Notes under the pieces: model-generated
Told to the model about the DNA's origin: nothing
What the model saw: only the letters and a program-made list of their open reading frames with translations
Databases searched by the model: none
Assembly: GCF_026341275.1 (NCBI RefSeq)
Contig: NZ_JAIFZO010000002.1
Coordinates: 2,147,264-2,211,263 of the forward strand
DNA length: 64,000 bases
Direction: 5' to 3'
From: Streptomyces ortus
Lineage (GTDB): Bacteria > Actinomycetota > Actinomycetes > Streptomycetales > Streptomycetaceae
Translations under genes and position numbers: made by a program
In this document: positions 25,906 through 34,489 of the stretch, piece by piece
How the letters are laid out: each line of letters starts with the position of its first letter
Position numbering within the stretch: the stretch's first letter is position 1

Positions 25906-26832
25906 TCAGAGGATCGCGACGGGTGCGACGGGGGTTCCGGTGGCGCCGGTGAACGGTTCGGGCATCGCCGACAGCAGGAACGTGAAGCCGCCGATCTCTC
26001 CACAGGCTGTGGACAACTTTTCGAGATTCCAGTTCTGGCCCTGAAGCATGCCCATCTCGACCAGATGGAGCCCGTGCACGGGCAGCCACAAGTCCTCTAT
26101 CTCCGGAGGAAATATCTCAAAGGTGAGGGTGTCGTTCGCGACCGCCGCGACATCGCGGGCGTGGAACCACTCCGGGGTGCGTACCGACAGGCCGGGGGAG
26201 GGGAAGGCGTACCCGTGCTTGTCGCCCGCGAGGAGGAGCTGGATCTGGCCGGTGCGTACGAGGACGATGTCGCCCGGGCCGACCTTCGTGCCGCTCAACT
26301 CCTCGGCCGCTTCGAGGTCCTCCGGGGTCACCGCGTGCCCGCTGTCCAGGCGCTCCACGCCGAGTGCGCGGGCCACGTCCAGCAGGACACCGCGCGAGAC
26401 GATGTGCCCCGGTTTGTCGATGCCGTTGAACTCGGCGCCCCCGTGGGCGGTGATCGTCCCGGCGGGGCGGTTGTTGTAGAGCCTGCCCGAGTGCGAGACA
26501 TGACTGAGCGCGTCCCAGTGGGTGGCCGCCTGGAGGCCCATCGTCACGGCGTCGTCGCTGCAGGCGACCGTGCCCGGGCCGAACAGCTCCTGGTTGATCT
26601 GCACCATCGTGTGCAGCGGATCGACCCGGCCCGGGATCATCCCCGTCTGTACGCCGTCCTGGCGGAGGGGCAGCGCCAGCGGCACGCGGCGGCCGGTCCG
26701 GACGTTCGAGGCGGCCTCGCGCACGACCTCGTCGGTGATCAGGTTCAGGGTGCCGATCTCGTCGTCGGCACCCCAACGCCCCCAGTTGTTCACGCGCTTG
26801 GCGATCTCGTGGAACTCGGCCGGCAGTGACAT
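25906..26832 (-). CDS. Cyclase-family hydrolase (kynurenine formamidase-like fold)
   Basis: A 308-residue protein of PF04199. The metal-binding motif ATHWDALSHVSH (about residue 104) matches the family's H-x-GTH-x-D-x3-H pattern, with Ala-Thr-His-Trp-Asp. Typical later parts are GVLLDVARALG and PGDIVLVRTGQ. Members hydrolyse amides, lactones or cyclic intermediates. The ATG has GGAGGA upstream. Operator 3 lies 64 bases before the start, shared with the divergent SDR operon. The context suggests ring or lactone opening in the catabolic route, which is an inference. Confidence 0.9.
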   Translation of the reverse strand: MSLPAEFHEIAKRVNNWGRWGADDEIGTLNLITDEVVREAASNVRTGRRVPLALPLRQDGVQTGMIPGRVDPLHTMVQINQELFGPGTVACSDDAVTMGLQAATHWDALSHVSHSGRLYNNRPAGTITAHGGAEFNGIDKPGHIVSRGVLLDVARALGVERLDSGHAVTPEDLEAAEELSGTKVGPGDIVLVRTGQIQLLLAGDKHGYAFPSPGLSVRTPEWFHARDVAAVANDTLTFEIFPPEIEDLWLPVHGLHLVEMGMLQGQNWNLEKLSTACGEIGGFTFLLSAMPEPFTGATGTPVAPVAIL

Positions 26833-26895
26833 GAGTCCTCCGCGGGGCTTGTCTCCAGGTATCTGACGGGTCGTAGAATCTGACCGAAGCAAATC

Positions 26896-26908
26896 TAACG
26901 GACCGTCA
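26896..26908. promoter_or_regulatory. TetR-type operator 3 (cyclase / SDR divergent promoter)
   Basis: TAACGGACCGTCA, in context CTAACGGACCGTCAGA. It lies between the divergent cyclase and SDR genes, 64 and 25 bases from their starts, so one site may control both. Confidence 0.7.
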
Positions 26909-26932
26909 GAAACTGCGGGAAGGGGCCGGGGC

Positions 26933-27841
26933 GTGGGGAACTTCCTGGAAGGCGGGGTCGTCGCCGTGACCGGGGCGGGCCGGGGCATCGGACGCGCGGT
27001 GGCCCTGGCCGCCGCGGCCGAGGGCGCCAGGGTCGTCGTCAACGACTACGGCGTGTCGATCGAGGGCTCGGAGCCGAGCAGTTCGGTCGCCGACGCCGTC
27101 GTCAAGGAGATCGGGGCGGCCGGCGGGGAAGCCGTCGCGGTGGCCGACGACATCTCCACCATGGCGGGCGGGCAGCGGATCGTCGACACGGCCCTGGAGG
27201 CGTACGGGCGGCTCGACGGCGTCGTCTGCGTGGCCGGCATCCTGCGCGAACGCATGCTCTTCAACATGTCCGAGGACGAGTGGGACCCGGTCATCGCCAC
27301 GCACCTCAAGGGCACCTTCACCGTGTTCCGCGCGGCGTCCGCCGTCATGCGCAAGCAGGGGGCGGGGACGCTGATCGGGTTCACCAGCGGCAACCACCAG
27401 GGGTCCGTCTCGCAGGCCAACTACAGCGCGGCGAAGGGCGGCATCATCTCGCTCGTCCGCAGCGCGGCGCTCGGGCTCCACAAGTACGGGGTCACGGCGA
27501 ACGCGGTCGCGCCGGTCGCCCGTACGCGGATGTCCGCGAACGTGCCGATGGAGCTGACGGAGATCGGCGAGCCGGAGGACGTGGCCGCGCTCGTGGTCTA
27601 TCTGCTGTCCGGGCGGGCCCGGCAGGAGGGGATCACCGGGCAGGTGTACACGGTGGCGGGGCCGAAGATCGCGGTCTGGGCCCAGCCGAGGGAACTCCGT
27701 TCCGGGTATGCGGAAGGGGGGTGGACGCCCGAGCGGATCGCCGACTTCCTGCCGGGGACGGTGGGGACGGATCCCATGCCGTTGCTGGCGCGGGTGGAGG
27801 AGATGGCGCGGGCGGCCCGGGGGGTGAAGAGGGCGCCGTAG
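26933..27841 (+). CDS. Short-chain dehydrogenase/reductase
   Basis: A 302-residue SDR, probably a 3-hydroxyacyl-CoA or hydroxysteroid-type dehydrogenase. It has the cofactor motif TGAGRGIG (about 14-21), an Asp in NDYG favouring NAD, the catalytic YSAAKGG, and an upstream Ser in TSGNHQGS. A C-terminal extension of about 45 residues is longer than in plain FabG proteins and resembles the SDR domain of multifunctional enzyme type 2. GTG 26933 follows GAAGGGG. A repeat-filled 136-base gap separates it from the dehydrogenase at 27978. Confidence 0.9.
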   Translation: MGNFLEGGVVAVTGAGRGIGRAVALAAAAEGARVVVNDYGVSIEGSEPSSSVADAVVKEIGAAGGEAVAVADDISTMAGGQRIVDTALEAYGRLDGVVCVAGILRERMLFNMSEDEWDPVIATHLKGTFTVFRAASAVMRKQGAGTLIGFTSGNHQGSVSQANYSAAKGGIISLVRSAALGLHKYGVTANAVAPVARTRMSANVPMELTEIGEPEDVAALVVYLLSGRARQEGITGQVYTVAGPKIAVWAQPRELRSGYAEGGWTPERIADFLPGTVGTDPMPLLARVEEMARAARGVKRAP

Positions 27842-27869
27842 GGGGCGGGGCGCGGGCGCGCTGTGGGTT

Positions 27870-27950
27870 TTCGCGCCGTTCCCCGCGCCCCTGGAAGAGC
27901 GGGTACGGGTCGGCCAGGGCTTTTGCGCCGTTCCCCGCGCCCCTGGGTGA
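27870..27950. repeat. Two copies of the GC-rich core
   Basis: GCGCCGTTCCCCGCGCCCC at about 27875 and 27926, same orientation, between the SDR and acyl-CoA dehydrogenase genes. They may attenuate read-through in this operon. Confidence 0.8.
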
Positions 27951-27977
27951 GTCGGTCGACGGGCGGTGGAGGGGTTT

Positions 27978-29120
27978 ATGGAGTTCGGGGTCACCGCGGA
28001 GGATGAAGCCTTTCGCGCTGAGGTGCGGGGGTGGCTGGACGGGCATGTGCCGTGGGACGGGGGCCGCAGGGAGTGGGAGCGGGTTCTCGGGGCCGGTGGG
28101 TGGATCGGGATCGGGTGGGGGGCGCAGGGGTACGGGAACCGTGCGGTCGGACTCGGGCGGCAGGTGGTGTGGGCCGAGGAGTACGCGCGCTCCCGGGCAC
28201 CCGCGCGCAGCGGGCACATCGGCGAGAAGCTGCTGGCCCCCACCCTCCTCGCGCACGGCAGCGAGGAGCAGAAGAACCGCTTCCTGCCGCCCATCGCCTC
28301 CGGTGACGAACTGTGGTGCCAGGGGTACAGCGAACCCGGGGCCGGGTCCGACCTCGCGGGAATCCGTACGCGGGCCGTGCGGGACGCCGACGGGTACCGG
28401 ATCAGCGGGCAGAAGATCTGGACCTCCCTTGCCCACGAGGCGGACTGGTGCTTCGTACTGGCGCGTACGGAGACGGGGTCGCGTCGGCACCACGGGCTGA
28501 GCTTTCTGCTCGTACCCATGGACCAGCCCGGCCGGATCGACGTCCGGCCGATCCGGCAGCTGACCGGGACAAGCGAGTTCAACGAGGTCTTCTTCGACGG
28601 GGCGCACGCACGCGCGGAGCATCTCGTCGGTGGCGAGGGCAACGGCTGGCAGGTCGCCATGAGCCTCCTCGGCTTCGAGCGCGGAGTCTCCACACTGGCC
28701 CAGCAGGTCGGGTTCGCGCAGGAGCTGACGCAGGTGGTGGAGGCGGCCGTCGCCTCGGGGGCGGCCGACGACCCGGTCGTCCGCGATCTGCTCGTACGCC
28801 AGTGGGCCGAACTGCGTGCCATGCGGTGGAACGCCCTTCGGACGCTGGGGAGTTCGGCGGACCGGGGCGCTCCCAGCGTGGCCAAGCTGCTGTGGGGCCG
28901 GTGGCATCAGCGGCTGGGCGAACTGGCGATGCGGGTGCGGGGGCCCGGAGCGGCGGTCGGCCCCCGGGAGTGGTCGGCCGGGGCGCCCTACGAACTGGAC
29001 GCGCTGCAGCACCTGTTCCTCTTCAGCCGGGCCGACACGATCTACGGCGGCTCGGACGAGATCCAGCGCACGATCATCGCCGAGCGCGTGCTCGGCCTTC
29101 CCAGGGAAGCGAAGGGCTGA
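27978..29120 (+). CDS. Acyl-CoA dehydrogenase
   Basis: A 380-residue flavoenzyme with the substrate loop CQGYSEPGAGSDLAGIRTR (about 116-134) and the C-terminal signature GGSDEIQRTIIAERVLGLP, so it is of full length and normal architecture. ATG 27978 is preferred because GGAGGGG precedes it at 27968-27974; the in-frame GTG at 27966 has no site. It is followed 24 bases later by the zinc alcohol dehydrogenase and is probably transcribed from operator 3. A catalytic Glu could not be placed with certainty. Confidence 0.92.
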   Translation: MEFGVTAEDEAFRAEVRGWLDGHVPWDGGRREWERVLGAGGWIGIGWGAQGYGNRAVGLGRQVVWAEEYARSRAPARSGHIGEKLLAPTLLAHGSEEQKNRFLPPIASGDELWCQGYSEPGAGSDLAGIRTRAVRDADGYRISGQKIWTSLAHEADWCFVLARTETGSRRHHGLSFLLVPMDQPGRIDVRPIRQLTGTSEFNEVFFDGAHARAEHLVGGEGNGWQVAMSLLGFERGVSTLAQQVGFAQELTQVVEAAVASGAADDPVVRDLLVRQWAELRAMRWNALRTLGSSADRGAPSVAKLLWGRWHQRLGELAMRVRGPGAAVGPREWSAGAPYELDALQHLFLFSRADTIYGGSDEIQRTIIAERVLGLPREAKG

Positions 29121-29144
29121 GATGAGTGCGACGAGAGGCGCGAC

Positions 29145-30194
29145 ATGAGGGGCGTCGTCTTCGACGGAAAGCGGGCCCAGGTGGTGGACGACCTGGAGAT
29201 ACGGGGTCCGGGGCCGGGCGAGGTGCTGGTGGCGGTCTCGGCGGCGGGGCTGTGCCACAGTGACCTCTCCGTGCTGGACGGGACCATCCCCTTCCCCGTA
29301 CCCGTGGTGCTCGGCCACGAGGGCGCGGGCGTCGTGGAGGAGGTCGGCGCGGGCGTCACGCATGTCGGGCCCGGCGACCACGTCTCCCTGTCCACGCTGG
29401 CGAACTGCGGTGCGTGTGCCGAGTGCGACCGGGGGCGGCCCACCATGTGCCGCAAGGCCATCGGGATGCCGCGGCGGCCGTTCCTGCGGGACGGGCAGCC
29501 GCTGTACCAGTTCGCGTCCAACTCGGCCTTCGCGGAACGGACGTTGGTGAAGGCCGTGCAGGCCGTACGGATCCCGCGGGACATCCCGATGACGTCCGCC
29601 GCGCTGATCGGGTGCGGGGTGCTGACCGGGGTCGGGGCCGTGCTGAACCGGGCGCGGGTCGAGCACGGGGACAGCGTGGTCGTCATCGGCACGGGCGGGA
29701 TCGGGCTCAACGTGATCCAGGGCGCGCGGATCGCCGGGGCGTCGGCGGTGGTCGCGGTGGACTCGAACCCGGAGAAGGAGGCGGTGGCCCGGCAGTTCGG
29801 GGCCTCGCACTTCTTCACGTCCGTGGCGGGGGTGCGGGACGTCCTGCCGACGGGGGCGGATCACGTCTTCGAGTGCGTGGGGCGGGTGGAGCTCGTACGG
29901 CAGGCCGTCGATCTGCTCGACCGGCGGGGGCAGGCGGTGCTGCTCGGCGTGCCGCCGGCCGGCGCCGAGGCGACCTTCCTCGTCTCGTCGATGTACCTGG
30001 ACAAGTCGATCCTGGGGTGCCGGTACGGGTCTGCCCGGCCGCAGCGGGATGTCGCGTTGTACGCGGAGATGTATCGGGAGGGGCGGCTGTTGCTGGATGA
30101 GCTGGTGACGGAGACGTATGGGGTGGAGGACTTCGAGAAGGCGGTCGCGGACGCGCGGGGAGGCCTTGCGGCCCGGGCGGTTCTGACGTTCTAG
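29145..30194 (+). CDS. Zinc-dependent alcohol dehydrogenase (MDR superfamily)
   Basis: A 349-residue medium-chain dehydrogenase. The catalytic zinc ligands appear in GLCHSD (Cys, His) and GHEGAGVVEEVG (His, Glu). The structural zinc lobe is NCGACAECDRGRPTMC with four Cys. The Rossmann motif is GTGGIGLN, with acidic VAVDSN after it, fitting NAD specificity. It would oxidise an alcohol intermediate or a formyl/hydroxymethyl side chain. It follows the acyl-CoA dehydrogenase by 24 bases and ends in the repeat-rich convergent gap before the flavin reductase. Confidence 0.92.
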   Translation: MRGVVFDGKRAQVVDDLEIRGPGPGEVLVAVSAAGLCHSDLSVLDGTIPFPVPVVLGHEGAGVVEEVGAGVTHVGPGDHVSLSTLANCGACAECDRGRPTMCRKAIGMPRRPFLRDGQPLYQFASNSAFAERTLVKAVQAVRIPRDIPMTSAALIGCGVLTGVGAVLNRARVEHGDSVVVIGTGGIGLNVIQGARIAGASAVVAVDSNPEKEAVARQFGASHFFTSVAGVRDVLPTGADHVFECVGRVELVRQAVDLLDRRGQAVLLGVPPAGAEATFLVSSMYLDKSILGCRYGSARPQRDVALYAEMYREGRLLLDELVTETYGVEDFEKAVADARGGLAARAVLTF

Positions 30195-30247
30195 CCCACG
30201 TCCAGGCGGATCGCGGGCGCGGGCGGGCCCCAGCCCCGGCGGGGTTG

Positions 30248-30304
30248 GTTGCGCAGTTCCCCGCGCCCCCAAAAGGCAGAGGACTGCGCCGTTCACCGCG
30301 CCCG
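30248..30304. repeat. Two GC-rich cores at a convergent gene end
   Basis: GCGCAGTTCCCCGCGCCCC at about 30252 and a degenerate copy at about 30286, between the convergent alcohol dehydrogenase and flavin reductase genes. Confidence 0.75.
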
Positions 30305-30395
30305 GTGCGGCGAGAGTGCGTGCATGGCGTCGCGCGGCAGACGGGAATTGTCAGACAGACCCTACGGGACAGCCCTTAGGGCCGTCCTTGCGGCG

Positions 30396-31058
30396 TCAGG
30401 GCGTGAAGTGGCCGAAACGGCCGCGGTGGAAGAGGAGAGGGGCGTCGGCGGGGCCGTTGCCGTCGGGGCCGGGGGCCGGGGTGCCCAGGGCGCGCACCCT
30501 GCCCACCACGATCAGGTGGTCGCCGCCCGTATGGACCGCGTGGACGGCGCAGTCGATCCACGCCGTGGCGCCCTCCAGGCGAGGCGAGCCGGAGACCGGC
30601 GACGGTTCGTGGGCGACACCGGCGAACTTGTCCGAGCCGCTCACCGCGAAGCCGCGGCACAGGTCGCCCTGGTGCGCGCCGAGGACGTTCACGCAGAAGA
30701 CGCCCGCGCGGGCGATACGCGGCCAGGTCGTGGACGTACGCGCGACCATGAACGCGATCAGGGGCGGGTCGAGGGAGAGCGCGGCGAAGGACTGGCAGGC
30801 GAAGCCGGCGGGGGTGGCCCCGGGGTCGGCCTCCGGGTCGGCGGCCGGGTCCGGGGCCGGGGCTGTGATGACGGTGACGCCCGTCGCGAAGTTGCCCAGT
30901 ACGCGGCGGAACTCGGCCGGGTCGACGGGTGCGCGTTCGTCGTCGCCGACCGCGCGCAGATCGGGGCGCGGGAGTGGTTCGACCGGTCCCGCGGTCCTCG
31001 GCTCTCCGGCCGACCTCAGATAGCGGACGGCTGCCGCGGCCATTCCTGCGTGTCCCAT
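30396..31058 (-). CDS. Flavin reductase-like protein (HpaC/HsaB type)
   Basis: A 220-residue flavin reductase domain protein. The core is FRRVLGNFATGVTVIT, then GFACQSFAALSLDPPLIAFMV, VFCVNVLGAHQ and the C-terminal HLIVVGRVRALG. Such enzymes supply reduced FMN or FAD to a two-component monooxygenase. An insertion of Asp/Pro/Ala repeats (PAPDPAADPEADPG) lies near residue 75. ATG 31058 has GGAGG four to five bases upstream; GTG 31061 is too close. Operator 4 is 18 bases before the start. No partner oxygenase is encoded next to it. Confidence 0.9.
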   Translation of the reverse strand: MGHAGMAAAAVRYLRSAGEPRTAGPVEPLPRPDLRAVGDDERAPVDPAEFRRVLGNFATGVTVITAPAPDPAADPEADPGATPAGFACQSFAALSLDPPLIAFMVARTSTTWPRIARAGVFCVNVLGAHQGDLCRGFAVSGSDKFAGVAHEPSPVSGSPRLEGATAWIDCAVHAVHTGGDHLIVVGRVRALGTPAPGPDGNGPADAPLLFHRGRFGHFTP

Positions 31059-31075
31059 CACACCTCCATTGAAGG

Positions 31076-31088
31076 TGACGGGGCGTCA
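31076..31088. promoter_or_regulatory. TetR-type operator 4 (flavin reductase)
   Basis: TGACGGGGCGTCA, in context GTGACGGGGCGTCAGA. It lies 18 bases upstream of the flavin reductase and downstream of the crotonase stop, suggesting an independent promoter here. Confidence 0.7.
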
Positions 31089-31121
31089 GATGGGAAGGGC
31101 CGCAACGGTGCTCAGTGGTGT

Positions 31122-31901
31122 TCAGCGGCCCGTGAAGTCCGGGGTGCGGCGCTCCACGAACGCCGTTACGCCTTCCACGGCGTCCGACGTCGTCATGTTG
31201 ATCTCCTGCGCGGTGGCCTCGGCGGTGAACGCGGTGGCGCGGTCGGAGTCCAGGGAGGCGTTCACCAGTTGCTTGGTGAGGGCGTGGGCGCGGGTGGGGC
31301 CGGCGGCGAGGCGTTCGGCCCAGGAGCGGGCCGTCTTCTCCAGCTCCACGTCCGGGACCACGCGGTTGACCAGGCCGAGGCGGTGGGCGTCCGCGGCGGT
31401 GAGGGCGTCACCGAAGAACATCAGCTCCTTCGCGCGCTGGGGGCCGATCAGGCGGGGGAGGAGGTAGGCGCCGCCGCCGTCCGGGACGAGGCCGCGGCGG
31501 GCGAACACCTCGATGAACCTGGCCGACTCCGCGGCGAGGACCAGGTCGCAGGCGTACGCGAGGTGGGCGCCGAGGCCGGCGGCGGTGCCGTTCACCGCGG
31601 CGATCACGGGTTTCTCGCAGTCGAGGACCGCGGTGATGAGGCGTTGGGCGCCGTTGCGGATGACGCGGGCGACGTCTCCTGGGAGGCGGTCCTTGGGGGG
31701 TGGGGTTCCGCGGAGGTCCGCGCCGGTGCAGAAACCTCGGCCGGTGGCGGTGAGGACGACCACGCGGGTGGTCGCGTCCGCGGACGCGGTCTCCAGGAGG
31801 TGGATGAGCTCTTCTCGCTGGTCGGGGGTGAGGGCGTTCATGACCTCCGGTCGGTCGAGGGTGATCCAGGAGATGTGCTTGTCGAGGGTGTGGACTGTCA
31901 C
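31122..31901 (-). CDS. Enoyl-CoA hydratase/isomerase (crotonase) family protein
   Basis: A 259-residue crotonase. It has WITLDRPEVMNALTPDQ, the first oxyanion segment GFCTGADLRG and the second CEKPVIAAVNGTAAGLGAHLAYACDLVLAAESA. The second catalytic Glu position is in the ARRGLVPDGGGAYLLPRL segment, where Asp occupies the usual Glu site, so hydratase or another crotonase reaction is possible. GTG 31901 has GGAG five bases upstream. It lies between the ADP-forming ligase (290 bases upstream, repeat-rich) and the flavin reductase. Confidence 0.9.
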   Translation of the reverse strand: MTVHTLDKHISWITLDRPEVMNALTPDQREELIHLLETASADATTRVVVLTATGRGFCTGADLRGTPPPKDRLPGDVARVIRNGAQRLITAVLDCEKPVIAAVNGTAAGLGAHLAYACDLVLAAESARFIEVFARRGLVPDGGGAYLLPRLIGPQRAKELMFFGDALTAADAHRLGLVNRVVPDVELEKTARSWAERLAAGPTRAHALTKQLVNASLDSDRATAFTAEATAQEINMTTSDAVEGVTAFVERRTPDFTGR

Positions 31902-31969
31902 GGGGGCTCCGAGGGCTCCGGTGGTGGGTGGGTGGGGGTGGGTTTGTGAGTGCGGGTCGGAAGGGTGCT

Positions 31970-32105
31970 GGTCGCGCAGTTCCCCGCGCCCCTTTGGTGG
32001 GTGGGGGCTGAGGGCGTTTGTGGGTGCGGGGAGGTCGGAGCGGGGTGCGCAGTTCGCCGCGCCCGTGAAGGGCGCCTCTTCAGGGGCGCGGGGAACTGCG
32101 CGGCC
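31970..32105. repeat. GC-rich cores, one inverted, upstream of the crotonase gene
   Basis: Cores at about 31974 and 32047 (73 bases apart) in one orientation and an inverted copy at about 32082, forming a potential long hairpin between the ADP-forming ligase stop and the crotonase start. Confidence 0.8.
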
Positions 32106-32136
32106 AGCACCCGTCCGACCTCCACTCGACAACACG

Positions 32137-32166
32137 CCTCCCCCTCCCCCTCCCCCTCCCCCTCCC
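32137..32166. repeat. CCTCCC hexamer repeat, five copies
   Basis: Five perfect CCTCCC units lie 27 bases beyond the stop of the ADP-forming ligase gene. On the transcribed strand it is a G-rich run (GGGAGG) able to form a G-quadruplex. Confidence 0.9.
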
Positions 32167-32192
32167 GCCGATCCGCACCGGGCCCCTCGCGG

Positions 32193-34430
32193 TCAGCGGC
32201 AGGTGGCCAGGGCGTCCAGGGCTATGGCTCCCTGGCCTCGGGGGAGGACCATCAGGGGGTTGATGTCCAGCTCGGAGAGTTCCGTGTCCAGTTCCAGGGC
32301 CATGCGCTGGACCCGCAGGACCACCTCCACCAGCGCGTCCAGGTCCGCCGGAGGCCGCCCGCGGACGCCGTCGAGCAGCGCCCGCCCCCGCAACTCGTCG
32401 AGCATCGACCGCGCCTGGTCCTCGCCGAACGGCGGCACCCGTACCGCGCTGTCCTGGAGGACCTCGACCAGTACGCCGCCGAGACCCACCGTCACCGTCG
32501 GCCCGAAGAGGTCGTCGTGCGTCACCCCGACCACCATCTCGACCCCCGGCTCCACCATCTGGCACACCAGGACCCCGTCGAGCGACACGTCCTCGTAACG
32601 GGCGATGTCCGTCAGCTCGCGGTACGCGTCCCGTACCTGGCTGGCGGACGTGAGCCCGATCTTGACCAGGCCGAGTTCCGTCTTGTGGGCGAGCCGCGCG
32701 CCGGACGCCTTCATGACGACCGGGTACCCGACCAGCCCGGCCGCCCGTACGGAGGCCGCCGCGCTGGTCACCAACTGCTCGCGCGGCACCCGGATCCCGT
32801 ACGCCCGCAGCAGTTGTTTCGCCGCGTGTTCGCTCAGCCTGCTGCCCGGCCGCATCAGCGCCTGCGCCTTGCGGAAGGAGGGGGACGGGGTGCGCGGGGC
32901 CTCGTCGAAGGGGGAGCGGTAGGAGGCGGTGAAGCGGGCGTGCTCCAGGTGGGCCCGTACCGCCGTGATGCAGTTCGCGAACGTGCGGAAGGTCGCCACG
33001 CGGGACGAGCCGAGGAGGGTGTCGCGGTACGCGGGCTCCGTGCCGACCGGTGAACCCCACACCACGCACACCAGTTTGTCCGTCTGTTCCGCCGCGTCCA
33101 CGAGGTCCTGCGCGAGCCTGTCGCTCATGGGCGGGAAGGGCCCCGTGATCGGACAGATCAGCACCCCGACGGCCGGGTCGGCGAGGATCGCGTCGATGAT
33201 CTTGCGGCCCCGCCAGTCGCCGACCGGATGGCCGCCGTTGTCGACGGGGTTCGAGACGTCCAGGTAGTCCGGTATCCACTCGTGCAGTTCGGCCTGCTTG
33301 GCGGCGGAAAGGGGCGGCAGGCGCAGGCCCGCCGCCGTGGCCAGGTCGGAGAAGTGGGCGCCCGTACCGCCCGAGATCGAGTAGACGGCCACCCCGTCGG
33401 CGGACGGCGGGCGGGCCCGTGCCATCAGGGCCGCGGTGTCCTGGAGTTCGTCGAGGCCGTCGACGCGTACGACCCCGTACTGACGCATCGCCGCGTCCAC
33501 CACCGCGTCCGCGCCCGTCAGTTTGCCGGTGTGGGAGGCCGCCGTACGCGCACCCGTCTCCGTGCGGCCGACCTTGACCGCGACGACGGGGACCCCGCGC
33601 CGGGCGGCCCGGTCGGCGGCGAGGAGGAAGGAGCGGCCGTCCTTGAGGCCCTCGACGTAGCAGGCGATGGCGCCCACCTCGGGCTGCTCGGAGAAGTACG
33701 AGATGAAGTCGGCGCTCTCCAGGTCGGCCTCGTTGCCGGTGGGCGCCCAGTGGGAGACTCGGATGCCCAGTTCCTGGAGGGTGAAGACCGGGCGGCCCTG
33801 GTGGCCGGACTGGGTGATCAGCGCGATCGCCGGGCCGGTCAGGTCGTCGCGGAACCTCTCGAAGGCGTTGAGGTTGGTGTTCGGGCCGAGCAGCCGCAGA
33901 CCGGAGCGGATCGCGGAGCGCTGTACGGCGTCGGCGAGCCGGGCCTGTGCGGCGGCGCCCACGGTTCCCGTCTCGGCGAACCCGGAGGCGAAGGCGACCG
34001 CGAACCGCACCTTGGTCTCCGCGAGTTGCTCGATCACGGGGAGCGGGTCGGAGACCAGCAGCACGGCCAGGTCGACCTGTTCGGGCAGCTCCGCGACCGA
34101 CGGGACGCAGGTCAGACCGAACACGGACTCCCGGGTGGGGTGCACGGGGTGGAGGCGCGCGCCCACGCGCCCGGCCCAGGCGAGCAGTTGACGGGTGATG
34201 CCGGTGTTCGGCCGCCCTTCGGCGTCCGAGGCGCCGACGACGGCCACCGACTCGGGGCGGAAGAAGCGGTCCAGATCGGGTACGCCCGCGTACAGCGGCC
34301 GGCCGCTGACGTCCAGGTCGTCGGTGGCGGCCGGCCTGCCGTGCACGGCAGGGGCCGGTTGCTCACCGCAGGCGATGACCCGGGCCCGGCGGGAGTCGGT
34401 GGTGAGGGTGCCGTGGGTTGATCCAAGCAT
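32193..34430 (-). CDS. ADP-forming acyl-CoA synthetase (acetate-CoA ligase family)
   Basis: A 745-residue fusion of the alpha and beta parts of NDP-forming acyl-CoA synthetases. The CoA-binding Rossmann domain has ESVAVVGASDAEGRPN (about 42-57). The succinyl-CoA-ligase-like domain carries the phosphohistidine-type ASHTGKLTG (about 300). The C-terminal ATP-grasp domain (about 520-740) begins LLRAYGIRVPREQLV and contains ASGARLAHKTELGLVKIGL. It would make an acyl-CoA with ATP and release ADP and phosphate. ATG 34430 is chosen over TTG 34460. Two operators lie 35 and 69 bases upstream. It is a second acid-activating enzyme of the regulon. Confidence 0.9.
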   Translation of the reverse strand: MLGSTHGTLTTDSRRARVIACGEQPAPAVHGRPAATDDLDVSGRPLYAGVPDLDRFFRPESVAVVGASDAEGRPNTGITRQLLAWAGRVGARLHPVHPTRESVFGLTCVPSVAELPEQVDLAVLLVSDPLPVIEQLAETKVRFAVAFASGFAETGTVGAAAQARLADAVQRSAIRSGLRLLGPNTNLNAFERFRDDLTGPAIALITQSGHQGRPVFTLQELGIRVSHWAPTGNEADLESADFISYFSEQPEVGAIACYVEGLKDGRSFLLAADRAARRGVPVVAVKVGRTETGARTAASHTGKLTGADAVVDAAMRQYGVVRVDGLDELQDTAALMARARPPSADGVAVYSISGGTGAHFSDLATAAGLRLPPLSAAKQAELHEWIPDYLDVSNPVDNGGHPVGDWRGRKIIDAILADPAVGVLICPITGPFPPMSDRLAQDLVDAAEQTDKLVCVVWGSPVGTEPAYRDTLLGSSRVATFRTFANCITAVRAHLEHARFTASYRSPFDEAPRTPSPSFRKAQALMRPGSRLSEHAAKQLLRAYGIRVPREQLVTSAAASVRAAGLVGYPVVMKASGARLAHKTELGLVKIGLTSASQVRDAYRELTDIARYEDVSLDGVLVCQMVEPGVEMVVGVTHDDLFGPTVTVGLGGVLVEVLQDSAVRVPPFGEDQARSMLDELRGRALLDGVRGRPPADLDALVEVVLRVQRMALELDTELSELDINPLMVLPRGQGAIALDALATCR

Positions 34431-34464
34431 CGCGTCCGCCCGCTCCTGTGTGGCTGCCAATAAC

Positions 34465-34477
34465 TGACGCAGTGTCA
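34465..34477. promoter_or_regulatory. TetR-type operator 5 (ADP-forming ligase, proximal)
   Basis: TGACGCAGTGTCA, in context CTGACGCAGTGTCAGA, 35 bases upstream of the ligase start. Its centre is 34 bases from operator 6. Confidence 0.68.
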
Positions 34478-34489
34478 GATCAGGCCAGA